In this document: positions 9,498-18,343 of the stretch, in pieces
Position numbering within the stretch: the first letter of the stretch is position 1
Layout: the number at the start of each line of letters is the position of its first letter
NCBI RefSeq assembly: GCF_009680455.1
Contig: NZ_WKRD01000001.1
Span: 186,001 to 250,000 of the forward strand
Direction: 5' to 3'
Source of the DNA: Lachnospira eligens
GTDB taxonomy: Bacteria > Bacillota > Clostridia > Lachnospirales > Lachnospiraceae
Length of the DNA: 64,000 nucleotides
The notes under the pieces: model-generated
Told to the model about the DNA's origin: nothing
Seen by the model: only the letters and a program-made list of their open reading frames with translations
Database searches by the model: none
Translations under genes and position numbers: made by a program

Positions 9498-10501
9498 TAC
9501 AAATCAACTCCTTTATAAAATGATTCTATTGTTATTTGAAACGAGTTACATGCATCTAATGACAGCGTGTAATCTACAGAAGTAATTCCCTTATTTAGCA
9601 TTTTTGCTGTAATTCTTGGAAATCCATCTTCTACATCATAACAATTTTCTTCCCTAAGCTTAAAATGTAACTTGTATAATTCCGGCATTTGATACACGTA
9701 TCCTATTTTCAGTAATTTATCATAAAATTTTATCCGATATTCCGGACTAAGCATCGAAGCTATTCTTTCAACAATTACAGGTAAAGTTTCTCCATCAATT
9801 TCACTTTTTTTAAGTTTAAGATATAACAAATATAATCGTCCCAAAACACCTGTATCATCCAGCTGATATTCACTACTAATATTTACTTTATTGGGACCTT
9901 TTACACTCGAACTTTTCACTTCAACGGCATCAATGCCACAATAAAAGTCATGTGTTTCAGAATTACAACCTGTCCAGCATTCAACAGCTTTTTCGCCCTT
10001 TAATGTAATTAATTTATCAAGTAAATATAGTTCTCCATATAATCCTTGTTGCACATTATCAGATAAGACGTAGTCCTTATCAAACTGAAAGAACACATTC
10101 CATTTTATTAATACAGCCTTTATCTTATTTAATATTTCGTTTTTAGAGGACTCATATAACGTATCTATTATATCTTGCATTACTATAAAATATATTTTTT
10201 TATCAAAATCTACCATCTGTTTAAATGATAGAAATTTTCTTTTTCTGTTATTATCATCATAAAGCTCAGACATGCGTTCTTCCATCCCCTTCCATTTAGG
10301 CATGGAATTTAAAAAAACACTTGTAACATTATCATCTATTGCCACACTCACTTCACAAAGTTGTGATTTTTTATATACACTAATCAACATAACAACATTA
10401 TCCTTAAATTCAAATCTTCTGGATAATACCTTTGATTCTTTATACTGTTCCTTTACGAAATCACCTATTATATCATTATATACATTAGTCAAAAATATCA
10501 T
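9497..10501 (-). CDS. PD-(D/E)XK motif protein (DUF4420-like)
   Basis: A 334-residue predicted nuclease component. With numbering from a GTG three codons upstream, the core reads GLYGELYLLDKL (conserved Glu near 160), then GIDAVEVKSSS with Asp194 and Glu197-Val-Lys199, the PD-(D/E)XK signature. The start chosen is the ATG at 10501, which has AAAGG about 8 nt upstream and overlaps the Z1 stop by 17 nt. In MORC/MutL-Z1 restriction clusters this gene sits between Z1 and AIPR, as here. It probably cuts DNA. DUF4420 membership is judged from context and motif rather than alignment. Confidence 0.82.
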   Translation of the reverse strand: MIFLTNVYNDIIGDFVKEQYKESKVLSRRFEFKDNVVMLISVYKKSQLCEVSVAIDDNVTSVFLNSMPKWKGMEERMSELYDDNNRKRKFLSFKQMVDFDKKIYFIVMQDIIDTLYESSKNEILNKIKAVLIKWNVFFQFDKDYVLSDNVQQGLYGELYLLDKLITLKGEKAVECWTGCNSETHDFYCGIDAVEVKSSSVKGPNKVNISSEYQLDDTGVLGRLYLLYLKLKKSEIDGETLPVIVERIASMLSPEYRIKFYDKLLKIGYVYQMPELYKLHFKLREENCYDVEDGFPRITAKMLNKGITSVDYTLSLDACNSFQITIESFYKGVDL

Positions 10502-13313
10502 ATCCATCACCTTTCGTTGCTATCGGATTAACTTGGTAAGAAATAGACTTTCCATTTCCTTTTGGAAATACTACAACCAAGCCGAACGGTGGTTTATGCT
10601 CTCCGTTCCCAATCTTAAAGTTGCTTGTTTTTGCTTCTGCATCATGATAATCAATAGGATATATCAACAATAATCCCTTTCTTGGATCCATTTTTGCTCT
10701 GATATTTGCTGCAATAGTACTTTCTTTTCCCTTATCTGAAGATTCTTCCATATGTAATGCCGCTTTGTATTCCTGTTGATTTAAAGCATAATATTCGTGA
10801 TCTTTCGATTTCAACATATGTACAGAGCAGACTTTACCATTTCTTAACGGAACAACACTATTTTCTCCATGTCTCGTAATACCATTTCTAAGTTTATACC
10901 CAGCTATCTCAAATCCCGGATTAGTCTTTCCAACATTAATTAAACATACCGTCCAATCAATTAATAAATTATCCTTGTTTTGTTCTTTTATATATGTCGC
11001 GATATTATTACCATTCACCTTACTAGCATATTTAGATGTCTTAAATTCTGTAAAAAATTCAATTATTTTGTGTGATGAAACATTCTCAAGAAACAAATGA
11101 TTATTATCAGCACTCCTTCCAAGATTTGCAAAATGTTCCTTCGAAGAATAAATCCTTGACGCTGTAGAAAACAGCCGATTCACAGCATTATAATTATTTT
11201 CGTACTGTTGTACATCAACATCAATATCTCTCGTAACCGTTAATGTATTACTAAAATCTAATTTCTGCATTGTTCCTGACTTAACTTTTCTCGGACTTGA
11301 AATCTTTAATTCTGGATGTGTTGCGACACGTAATCCAAAATCCATTGGCTTAGCTTTTTCATCACACATATAAGATATTTGATCACGCAAATTATCTGTT
11401 GCAAATGCAATCCTCGCAAACCATCTATAAATATCTTCTGTAACAAACACCCTACACAAATCTGCATACTTAGGTCTAAATCCAAACCACCTCCCCATTT
11501 GCATTAAGGTATCATAATACTTAGACTCTCTGGTAAAATAACTAATTGATAAGCCTTCCAATGTTAGGCCTCTTGAAAATTTATCTCCTCCAATCGCTAT
11601 TACATTGTATTCTTCCCCTTCATGCTCTTTATATGCCAATGAATCCTTGCTGTTACCATTAATTACATTTATCCTTATTTTTTCGTCATTCATTAATCGA
11701 AGAATTTCCTGATACACTTCATCTAAAGAAAAATTTTCCGCACCTTCCATATATCTGCGAAAATCATTTATCATACTATTAGTTGTTGGAACATAATCAT
11801 TTTTCATTATTCGATAAATTTCTTCTTTTGTTTCTCTATCTCCATCTATAATCATAGGTTGTAACTCATTACAAAAGTAATCTCTCACCTTACGTTCTAA
11901 CATCTCCTGCATGTTCTTTATTCGTGCAACATGTATTAACATTGTATTTGGTTTGTTTATCTCACCTCTACAATTGCGAACAGCAATTGAAATAAGAAAA
12001 CATTTCATTGCATATTTTAAACTATCTGGCAAATCCCCTACCGTTTTTTTTCGTGTGTTAACAAAATTAGTTTCTGTAATTTTTCTTATCAATGGCATCG
12101 GTTTTATTTCATCGTTGTCCACTCCATAGCCAAAAAACTCATTAGCTCCAATATATCTGTACGGTTTAGGCAAACTTATAATACAATCTGCCGGAAATAA
12201 ATCATTTCCTAATTCCTCTGTTGCAACTCTTATATCATTAGGAATAAATATATTTGCATAAGGAGTTGCCGTGTATCCTACATAAGATCTACACTCAAAC
12301 ATTTTAAACAATGAACGAATTAATTTATTTATAGTCTTAACATCATATTCATCAATCACATTGCCATTCTCATCATAATCATATCCGGTATTTACAGATG
12401 CTTGGTCGGCTTCATCATCAATAAGCAATAATGGATATTTTGCGTTCATAAAAAAATGTCCATTATCATCAACAGAAGCTTCGCTATTGCTTTTAATATT
12501 TTCTATCAAATTCTCCAATGTCGATTTTATTTTCTTAGTTACAATAATAGTTGCATTATCTGGTGATGTCAGAATTCCTGACCTATCCTTTGTAAAGTCT
12601 CCTTTTTCATCTCGGAAAGTCAATGTTTGTACAAATCCTGCATTATACAATTTTCCTACACCTATTTTATTTTTTTCTGCTCGTTCTCTTTGCTTCTGTT
12701 TTGCAGCTGAATCAGTCTCATATCCTAAAACCTCCTCATCAATACGCGATTGTGTTTGACTTCTAAGGTTATTATGAATCCCTGCCAATACAATAATATA
12801 CTTATATCCAGCATCTAATGCCTTATTTATCAATCCAATATAATTTGCGGTTTTTCCTGATTGTACATATCCAACAACCATAGCTCGTCTCTCCTCTGAA
12901 ACCCCTTTTCTTGGGTCCGCAATCGAATTCAATAAAGTATCTGTTGTATTGTCAATGCTTTTCTTAATTGCACTCCTTTCCCATCCTTTTTCCTCATAAA
13001 GATATTTATAATATCTATTCCAAAAACTCAATTTATCATTATTCTCGTTACGATAATCTAACCACCACGTTTCACTTTCAGCTTCTTCTCCTAACAGAAC
13101 TGATGGTTCATCCTCTTCTCTTTCTCTACTAATGCGACTATGTAAATATTTTTTTAATGTATCACAATCCTTCACTTTTGGAGAAAACATCATTACGGTA
13201 TCATCTACTGCTTTATCAATAACAACATTCAAATCGTCGCCAAGCATTTTTTTAATAGATTCATTACACATCATATATGCAATTTCGTATATATTATTTT
13301 CATCTTGAAACAT
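10485..13313 (-). CDS. Z1 domain helicase-like protein of an MZA-type operon
   Basis: A 942-residue superfamily-2-like ATPase with the Z1 domain. Walker A is GYVQSGKT at 148-155, Walker B is LLLIDDEADQ at about 295-304, and further on GGDKFSRGLTLEGL and QMGRWFGFR (motif VI) are intact. The Z1 domain defines a group of proteins found with MutL/MORC-like ATPases, methyltransferases and nucleases in restriction systems. Both neighbours belong to that set: the GHKL ATPase ends 15 nt upstream and the nuclease gene overlaps downstream. It is presumed to translocate on or remodel invading DNA. Confidence 0.93.
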   Translation of the reverse strand: MFQDENNIYEIAYMMCNESIKKMLGDDLNVVIDKAVDDTVMMFSPKVKDCDTLKKYLHSRISREREEDEPSVLLGEEAESETWWLDYRNENNDKLSFWNRYYKYLYEEKGWERSAIKKSIDNTTDTLLNSIADPRKGVSEERRAMVVGYVQSGKTANYIGLINKALDAGYKYIIVLAGIHNNLRSQTQSRIDEEVLGYETDSAAKQKQRERAEKNKIGVGKLYNAGFVQTLTFRDEKGDFTKDRSGILTSPDNATIIVTKKIKSTLENLIENIKSNSEASVDDNGHFFMNAKYPLLLIDDEADQASVNTGYDYDENGNVIDEYDVKTINKLIRSLFKMFECRSYVGYTATPYANIFIPNDIRVATEELGNDLFPADCIISLPKPYRYIGANEFFGYGVDNDEIKPMPLIRKITETNFVNTRKKTVGDLPDSLKYAMKCFLISIAVRNCRGEINKPNTMLIHVARIKNMQEMLERKVRDYFCNELQPMIIDGDRETKEEIYRIMKNDYVPTTNSMINDFRRYMEGAENFSLDEVYQEILRLMNDEKIRINVINGNSKDSLAYKEHEGEEYNVIAIGGDKFSRGLTLEGLSISYFTRESKYYDTLMQMGRWFGFRPKYADLCRVFVTEDIYRWFARIAFATDNLRDQISYMCDEKAKPMDFGLRVATHPELKISSPRKVKSGTMQKLDFSNTLTVTRDIDVDVQQYENNYNAVNRLFSTASRIYSSKEHFANLGRSADNNHLFLENVSSHKIIEFFTEFKTSKYASKVNGNNIATYIKEQNKDNLLIDWTVCLINVGKTNPGFEIAGYKLRNGITRHGENSVVPLRNGKVCSVHMLKSKDHEYYALNQQEYKAALHMEESSDKGKESTIAANIRAKMDPRKGLLLIYPIDYHDAEAKTSNFKIGNGEHKPPFGLVVVFPKGNGKSISYQVNPIATKGDGYDIFD

Positions 13314-13328
13314 TGTATCTTAAACCTC

Positions 13329-14801
13329 CTAAATGAACTTATTAATCTCGTCTCCTAAGTATTTATACTCTGGTGCCTCTTTGAAAACTTCATAAATTTC
13401 TTCCTGTTCATACCCCAATTCTTTAAGTACCATTATTTTCTCTTTCACTGCAAGTAAATCTCTACTTTTTACTTCATCATTAATTTCTGTACTATTAGTT
13501 GTCGCAATAACACCACTCATCATTGACGGTGAATAATTCTCTATCAATGAAAGATATGTCTTTAACTCTTTCTTAGTTTCTTCGCTCAACTCCTGCATCA
13601 ATTTAATAAGCATGGGATGTTTCTTATTTAAATAAAACATATAGTTTCCAGATGAATTTTTTCTTTGCTCCCATACATATTTTAAGCTTGTATTATTTCC
13701 AGTATTTCGCCTATTGTAAACACCTCTTGAATTATATACTGCTACTGACTTTTCTATTGCCAAATATGCAATTTGTATTACGCTTTCTTCTATAGATACC
13801 GGTAATGTTGCTTTTGATTTTTTTATATCTATTCCCCATTCAAAATCACTCTCTGAACTCATATCCAATTTTATACGTGCCAAATTATATGCTGGTTCCT
13901 TTTTGAATTTTCCAAACCATGTACCATATACTATAAGTCTTCTGTTTCTGTATACATAAAACCCCTGATGAGCCAACCAATCTTTAGCTCCTCCTGCCTT
14001 TTTGAATGCCTCCTCATCCTCAAATTTCGTTTTATGAGGAAGTATATATGGCTCAATTGAAACAATTGTCTTTCCATCAAATAATTCCTCACATGCTAAC
14101 TCCATTGTTGCCGGATTCTGCCTTATAAACGGATTCCATGCTTCCAGCAAGTTCTTATTTACATATATTTGCAAATTATCTTCTTCTATAAATCTATGGA
14201 AAATCATTGCCAAATGCTTCTTTACTTTTTCCACCGTCTTATAAAATTTAACTTTTGATTTTTGCATATTGTTTTCATCTATCAGTTTATCCAACATAGA
14301 TAAACTAATCAAAGTGCCTTCATCCCAATTTTGAAATTCAATCTTGTCAGTTTTTGACTTTATATATGTATCTATCTTCTCATCAGAATGTATTAATATT
14401 TCCCATTTGTCTTCATTTTCCACATATTCAAGATTCCATTCCGCATTATTAATTTCATCTTTTTGCTTTGTAATCACAAGTAGTTGTTTTCCAAGTGAAA
14501 AGGAAGCAGTTTTCATCCCCATACCAAATCTCCCTAAATCACTTGCACTTCGTGTAACTCCCGGATCTGAAGAACCAATTTTCATTGAGTCTAACAATTC
14601 CCTTTTTTGCATTCCTTTACCATTGTCTGCAATTAAAATTGTTTGATCATCCCAATCAAAATACAATTGAATCGTATTAGCCCCACTCGATATGCTATTG
14701 TCAACAATATCTGCTATTGCAGTTTCCTCTGTATATCCTACCGAACGAAGAGATGATAGTAACATCTTTGCATTCGGCATCAACTCGTAAGTTTTTTCCA
14801 T
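13329..14801 (-). CDS. GHKL (MutL/MORC-like) ATPase of an MZA-type operon
   Basis: A 490-residue ATPase with the HSP90-like fold. The Bergerat motifs are complete: DIVDNSIS (N box, 31-38), ADNGKGM (58-64) and GRFGMGMK (90-97). The C-terminal half has an S5-like domain and an NRRLIVYG strand at about 290. In bacteria such MutL/MORC homologs act in restriction-modification or phage defence with Z1 proteins, possibly as ATP-gated DNA clamps. This is the first large gene of the cargo operon, 100 nt after the ribbon-helix-helix gene and 15 nt before Z1. There is no MutL-type endonuclease C-terminus. Confidence 0.9.
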   Translation of the reverse strand: MEKTYELMPNAKMLLSSLRSVGYTEETAIADIVDNSISSGANTIQLYFDWDDQTILIADNGKGMQKRELLDSMKIGSSDPGVTRSASDLGRFGMGMKTASFSLGKQLLVITKQKDEINNAEWNLEYVENEDKWEILIHSDEKIDTYIKSKTDKIEFQNWDEGTLISLSMLDKLIDENNMQKSKVKFYKTVEKVKKHLAMIFHRFIEEDNLQIYVNKNLLEAWNPFIRQNPATMELACEELFDGKTIVSIEPYILPHKTKFEDEEAFKKAGGAKDWLAHQGFYVYRNRRLIVYGTWFGKFKKEPAYNLARIKLDMSSESDFEWGIDIKKSKATLPVSIEESVIQIAYLAIEKSVAVYNSRGVYNRRNTGNNTSLKYVWEQRKNSSGNYMFYLNKKHPMLIKLMQELSEETKKELKTYLSLIENYSPSMMSGVIATTNSTEINDEVKSRDLLAVKEKIMVLKELGYEQEEIYEVFKEAPEYKYLGDEINKFI

Positions 14802-14901
14802 CTTTTATATTCCTTTCTTCGTCCAGTAAAAATATCTCTTTTATCATATCATTATTTTTGTTATATAAAACGAACTCATACCTTCTACATTATCCCTTTT
14901 C

Positions 14902-15093
14902 CTATTTAACTTCTTTATAACGCTTTAAATATTCCCGTATCCATAATCCAATCTCAACAGAAGCCATTTTCCCTTGTACACGCATCAAATTCATAAATTC
15001 CTCTTTTACACTAGGTTCAATTGAAATTTCGATTTTAGCTGTTTTTCTCCTTCCAGCCGGTCTACCACCATTATTCTTCTTATTATTTGTCAT
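14902..15093 (-). CDS. Ribbon-helix-helix type small DNA-binding protein
   Basis: A 63-residue basic protein. The start at 15093 follows GGAGG with 8-nt spacing. The segment KTAKIEISIEPSVKEEFMNL has the strand-then-helix pattern of Arc/CopG-type ribbon-helix-helix proteins, and the N-terminus is a lysine/arginine-rich tail with GGRPAGRR. It is the first gene after a near-consensus promoter that contains an inverted repeat (15121-15160), so it probably represses its own promoter and the downstream defence genes. It could instead be a relaxosome accessory factor, since the relaxase gene is directly upstream. Confidence 0.65.
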   Translation of the reverse strand: MTNNKKNNGGRPAGRRKTAKIEISIEPSVKEEFMNLMRVQGKMASVEIGLWIREYLKRYKEVK

Positions 15094-15120
15094 GGTAATT
15101 TCCTCCATCTATATAAGAAA

Positions 15121-15160
15121 ATTATACTAGGTTTTTACCATGATGTAAACCTGTTTTTAA
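15121..15160 (-). promoter_or_regulatory. Promoter and likely operator of the defence operon
   Basis: On the minus strand TTTACA (15144-15149) and TATAAT (15121-15126) are separated by exactly 17 bp. AGGTTT and AAACCT form an inverted repeat across the spacer, and a third GGTT-type half-site follows upstream. This is the expected layout for autorepression by the ribbon-helix-helix protein encoded immediately downstream. Confidence 0.7.
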
Positions 15161-15193
15161 CCCTGTTCTATAGTCAAATAACACAGGGCACGC

Positions 15194-17173
15194 CTATCGT
15201 GCCCTGCCTCTGTCTCCATCATTTCTTCCAATGGCCTGTTCTTGCTTCATCTCCAATGTCTTTTCATAAATATCCTGATAATCTTCAAATATCTTATCCT
15301 CATCAGAAGTATCAACTCCACATGCCTTACAAACAGCACTATAAAGCTGAATATTGTATGAATTATTGTCTGGCTGAAACTGTAGCATCGTTGCCTTCTC
15401 GATAACAGACAAATCATCAAAAGCTATCCCCCGCTGTTTAATCTCATCCAATACCTCTTCTGTTTTGTTTTTGACAACCAATTCACACATGCCCTTATAA
15501 AGCAAATCCGTCTCTTCCATAATTTCATCAACATCTGCAATATGCCCCATGTCCAAAAACTTCATCTGCACAATAGACCTAACTGTGTCGTAACTCTTTA
15601 GTTCACCGAATCCATACGTCTGAGCCTTTTCCAAAAGTGTCATCTTTTTGTACGCCTCATAGCTGCCTTTATCATCTGACCGATCACCAACATATTCCTC
15701 CACAATATTCGCTTCGCCGGCATCTCCTACTGTGGCATCCATGGTATCTTCTGCTGAAATCTGTTCACATACCTCTGCATTTAACGAAATATCATAATCC
15801 TCTGATTCATCCATTACTGATATCCCATCCATATCTATATCAGACATTTCATCATTAACAGATAACTCAATATCTTTCTCCACCGCATACGGATACTCTG
15901 GCACTTCTATTGAATTCCGAATCTCATCCTCAATATTTGAAAAATCCAGCATTGAAAACTTCTTATACTCTTCTACACAACCTTCAGCAATCCTCAAATT
16001 CTTATTAAGTGCTTTTTTCTCCGCCTTAAGTTCGTCCAGCTCCGCCTGTACTCCCATATGCCAGATCTGGTAATCACGAATATCCTCCTCTGTTTTGCAA
16101 ATGCGTTTTCTTGCTCTGTTCTGCTGATATAATTCCTGCTGCCGTTCAGAGATTTTGTCTACATCACGCTCTCCCAGAACCTGATAAGTCACAAGCCCCT
16201 CCACAGTTTTGATATTGTTATTCACAAGGAAAAGATACTGTTCCTGCAGCTGATTCATACGCTCCAGTTCCCTCGCAAGATATGCAGAATGCTTATCAAA
16301 TCGACGCTGTTCCACCATTCTCGCCTGATAGATTCTGCGGTAATACTTTATCTGAAAATCTGTTATGCCACGTTTATGAATTGCCACAGTATTACCCACA
16401 ACAAATACAGGACGGGTAAAAGGCATATCCAAGTAAAATCGGAATTTTTCTTCCGAAAAGCGTTCATCCAGCTTATCCAGTTCATGATACCATTTACCAC
16501 CCGGAACCTTTACCGAAAGGTACTTCCCATACTCAAACTGATACCCGATTCTCTTCATCAGGAATATAAAATGGTCAAAACTTCCCGCCTGACTCTGACA
16601 AAACTCTGCATCTGTCAGAATCATTTTTCGAAAGCATTGTTCACGCTCCCATTCCTTCCTTGATAAATTCTTAGGCTCCTTCACATACTCTGCTGGCACA
16701 ATGGATAATGCGTACTCTTTACAGAGTCTGTTTGTAATCGGCTGCATCCGATGCTTCCATTCCCCTTTTTTGCACTCATGCTTCATCCCCGTTTCAAAAC
16801 TGACGCTATTGAAAACAATGTGCCCATGCATATGCTTTTTATCATTATGAACCGCATATACTGCCTCATATTTATCCTTCAGGTATTCCTGTGCAAAACG
16901 TGCCACGATATCCAGCGCCTGTTCCTCTGTCGCTTCTCCCGGTGCAAAGGAAATGATAATGTGATATCCCTGTCGCTTATTTGTTTTTCCGAAAGTAACC
17001 TTCGTATCCATCATCTGCTCAAAGGCTGTATCCGGCAGGCAGTTTATACTGCCCACCAGAACATTTTCCTCTGTTTTCTCTGGATTCTGAATATATGAAA
17101 GAGCATTCTTAAGATGTGACGCTGGGTTCCCGGTATGTGCCTCATTCAGGCACTGTATCTTAGTGATTGCCAT
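15194..17173 (-). CDS. Relaxase, MobP-type mobilization nuclease
   Basis: A 659-residue relaxase. The N-terminal 200 residues carry the nuclease: ALSYIQNPEKT at 24-34 supplies the candidate catalytic tyrosine, and HMHGH at 114-118 is the metal-binding HxHxH triad. The C-terminal half is long, charged and helical. It nicks the transfer origin and leads single-stranded DNA into a recipient through a conjugation pore supplied by another element. The gene overlaps mobC by 28 nt. No coupling protein or secretion genes are in the window, so the element is mobilizable rather than self-transmissible on the visible evidence. Confidence 0.92.
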   Translation of the reverse strand: MAITKIQCLNEAHTGNPASHLKNALSYIQNPEKTEENVLVGSINCLPDTAFEQMMDTKVTFGKTNKRQGYHIIISFAPGEATEEQALDIVARFAQEYLKDKYEAVYAVHNDKKHMHGHIVFNSVSFETGMKHECKKGEWKHRMQPITNRLCKEYALSIVPAEYVKEPKNLSRKEWEREQCFRKMILTDAEFCQSQAGSFDHFIFLMKRIGYQFEYGKYLSVKVPGGKWYHELDKLDERFSEEKFRFYLDMPFTRPVFVVGNTVAIHKRGITDFQIKYYRRIYQARMVEQRRFDKHSAYLARELERMNQLQEQYLFLVNNNIKTVEGLVTYQVLGERDVDKISERQQELYQQNRARKRICKTEEDIRDYQIWHMGVQAELDELKAEKKALNKNLRIAEGCVEEYKKFSMLDFSNIEDEIRNSIEVPEYPYAVEKDIELSVNDEMSDIDMDGISVMDESEDYDISLNAEVCEQISAEDTMDATVGDAGEANIVEEYVGDRSDDKGSYEAYKKMTLLEKAQTYGFGELKSYDTVRSIVQMKFLDMGHIADVDEIMEETDLLYKGMCELVVKNKTEEVLDEIKQRGIAFDDLSVIEKATMLQFQPDNNSYNIQLYSAVCKACGVDTSDEDKIFEDYQDIYEKTLEMKQEQAIGRNDGDRGRAR

Positions 17174-17514
17174 ACCGTAAGTACCTCCCTCATCAGCCTC
17201 TTTACATCCTCCAAATCCTGCTTAACAGCAAGGATATCCCTCGTGTAACCATATCCCTGGGTATTTACTACCTTCGCAATCTGATTCACATTGGTAGCAA
17301 TTCCTGTTATCTGTCTGATAAAAATCCCCCTGTCTGTCGTAAAAGATGCATCCACATTTCCACCGCCACGCACCAGATTGCGCAGGTATTCACTGATATT
17401 CATTCCAGCCTTTTGGGCACCTTCTTCCAATAGTCGCTTATCTTTCTCCGACAACTTAAAAGAAACCTTATATAGCTTTTTGTCAGACTTGTACTTTCTG
17501 TTTCCATCTGCCAT
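17146..17514 (-). CDS. mobC: MobC-type relaxosome accessory protein
   Basis: A 122-residue protein starting at the ATG after GGAGGTTATGTGT. It has the basic N-terminus, the segment YKVSFKLSEKDKRLLEEGAQ and MNISEYLRNLVRGG of the MobC/ribbon-helix-helix group, then a C-terminal helix with NQIAKVVN. MobC proteins bind the transfer origin and help the relaxase open it. Its overlap with the relaxase gene and the palindrome just upstream (17641-17668) fit that role. Confidence 0.85.
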   Translation of the reverse strand: MADGNRKYKSDKKLYKVSFKLSEKDKRLLEEGAQKAGMNISEYLRNLVRGGGNVDASFTTDRGIFIRQITGIATNVNQIAKVVNTQGYGYTRDILAVKQDLEDVKRLMREVLTVWQSLRYSA

Positions 17515-17640
17515 ACACATAACCTCCAATCCTCAAAATTAATCTCATCAAAATCTCACTTACCATGCTCATGGCTGTGACCTCCTTTTTAAATCCTTCT
17601 TTAGAACCTGCTTCTGCTGCTGTTCACTTGTTTTGCAAGA

Positions 17641-17668
17641 TTCGGGAAAGGTCGGACCTTTCCCCGAA
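17641..17668. other. Candidate transfer origin palindrome
   Basis: TTCGGGAAAGGTC and GACCTTTCCCCGAA form a near-perfect palindrome with one central base, about 130 bp upstream of mobC. A second small stem AATTGC/GCAATT follows near 17679-17694. Position and symmetry fit an oriT recognition repeat; the nic site was not identified. Confidence 0.4.
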
Positions 17669-17782
17669 AAAAATATAATTGCTAACCGCAATTACCATTT
17701 TTTCATCTTGGCAGGAGCTCCTGCACCCGATATATGGCACAAAATATGTGCCGAAACATCGACAGCAAACCGTCCGCCAACT

Positions 17783-17872
17783 GGCGTCAGTTTGCCGTCA
17801 GATATATTTATTTTATATATGAATGATGTCAATCTGCCGTCATTTAGGATTCCATTGTCGTCAATTCGACGT
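17783..17872. repeat. Iteron-like direct repeats near parR (candidate centromere)
   Basis: Three related units share a GTCAATTTGCCGTCA-like sequence: 17783-17800, 17825-17842 and about 17856-17872 (the last one diverged). They lie directly downstream of the parR-like gene. Type II partition systems use ParR binding to short direct repeats next to the operon, so this is a candidate parC. The third unit is weak. Confidence 0.4.
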
Positions 17873-17887
17873 CGCTGCCACATCTTC

Positions 17888-18328
17888 CTAATCATCATTC
17901 AGTCCTTTTAGAAAATTGAATGTCTGACTTGGAATAATGACTTCATCATCAGTTACAGGTACTGTATTATCCTGTGGAACATCATGCGTTGATGCCAAAG
18001 CCAGCTTGGGTAATGCTAGTGTTTCCGCCGTGGCAACTCTCGCCTCACACTCTGCCATCAACTTCTCCATTTCCGGCTTCAATGCCCTGGCAACTTCTTC
18101 CGCAAACTTCTTTACATCAATCTCTTGCCTATGGGACGCCTTAACCTCTTCCGCCTCTCCATACACTTCTTCATAGGCCAGTTCAATACCTCTCTTGATA
18201 AGCTCCGTCTGGTTAGGAAAGCTACCATCCACAAGCATCCTATCCAGCTTTTCAAGGATATTTGCATCCGACTGGCGGTCCACATAGAGACGGCAGCCAA
18301 GCCGCCTCTCTCTAAATCCCATTACCAT
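17888..18328 (-). CDS. ParR-like partition adaptor protein
   Basis: A 146-residue protein starting at an ATG with AGGTGG five bases upstream; in-frame starts also exist at 18337 (GTG) and 18322. It begins MGFRERRLGCRLYVDR and has an N-terminal DNA-binding-like region with FPNQTELIKRGIELAYEEVY, followed by an acidic, alanine-rich tail. It is six to fifteen bases downstream of the ParM-like gene. In type II partition, ParR links centromere repeats to actin-like filaments. The assignment rests on gene order and general character. Confidence 0.65.
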   Translation of the reverse strand: MVMGFRERRLGCRLYVDRQSDANILEKLDRMLVDGSFPNQTELIKRGIELAYEEVYGEAEEVKASHRQEIDVKKFAEEVARALKPEMEKLMAECEARVATAETLALPKLALASTHDVPQDNTVPVTDDEVIIPSQTFNFLKGLNDD

Positions 18329-18343
18329 GTGTACCACCTGCCT

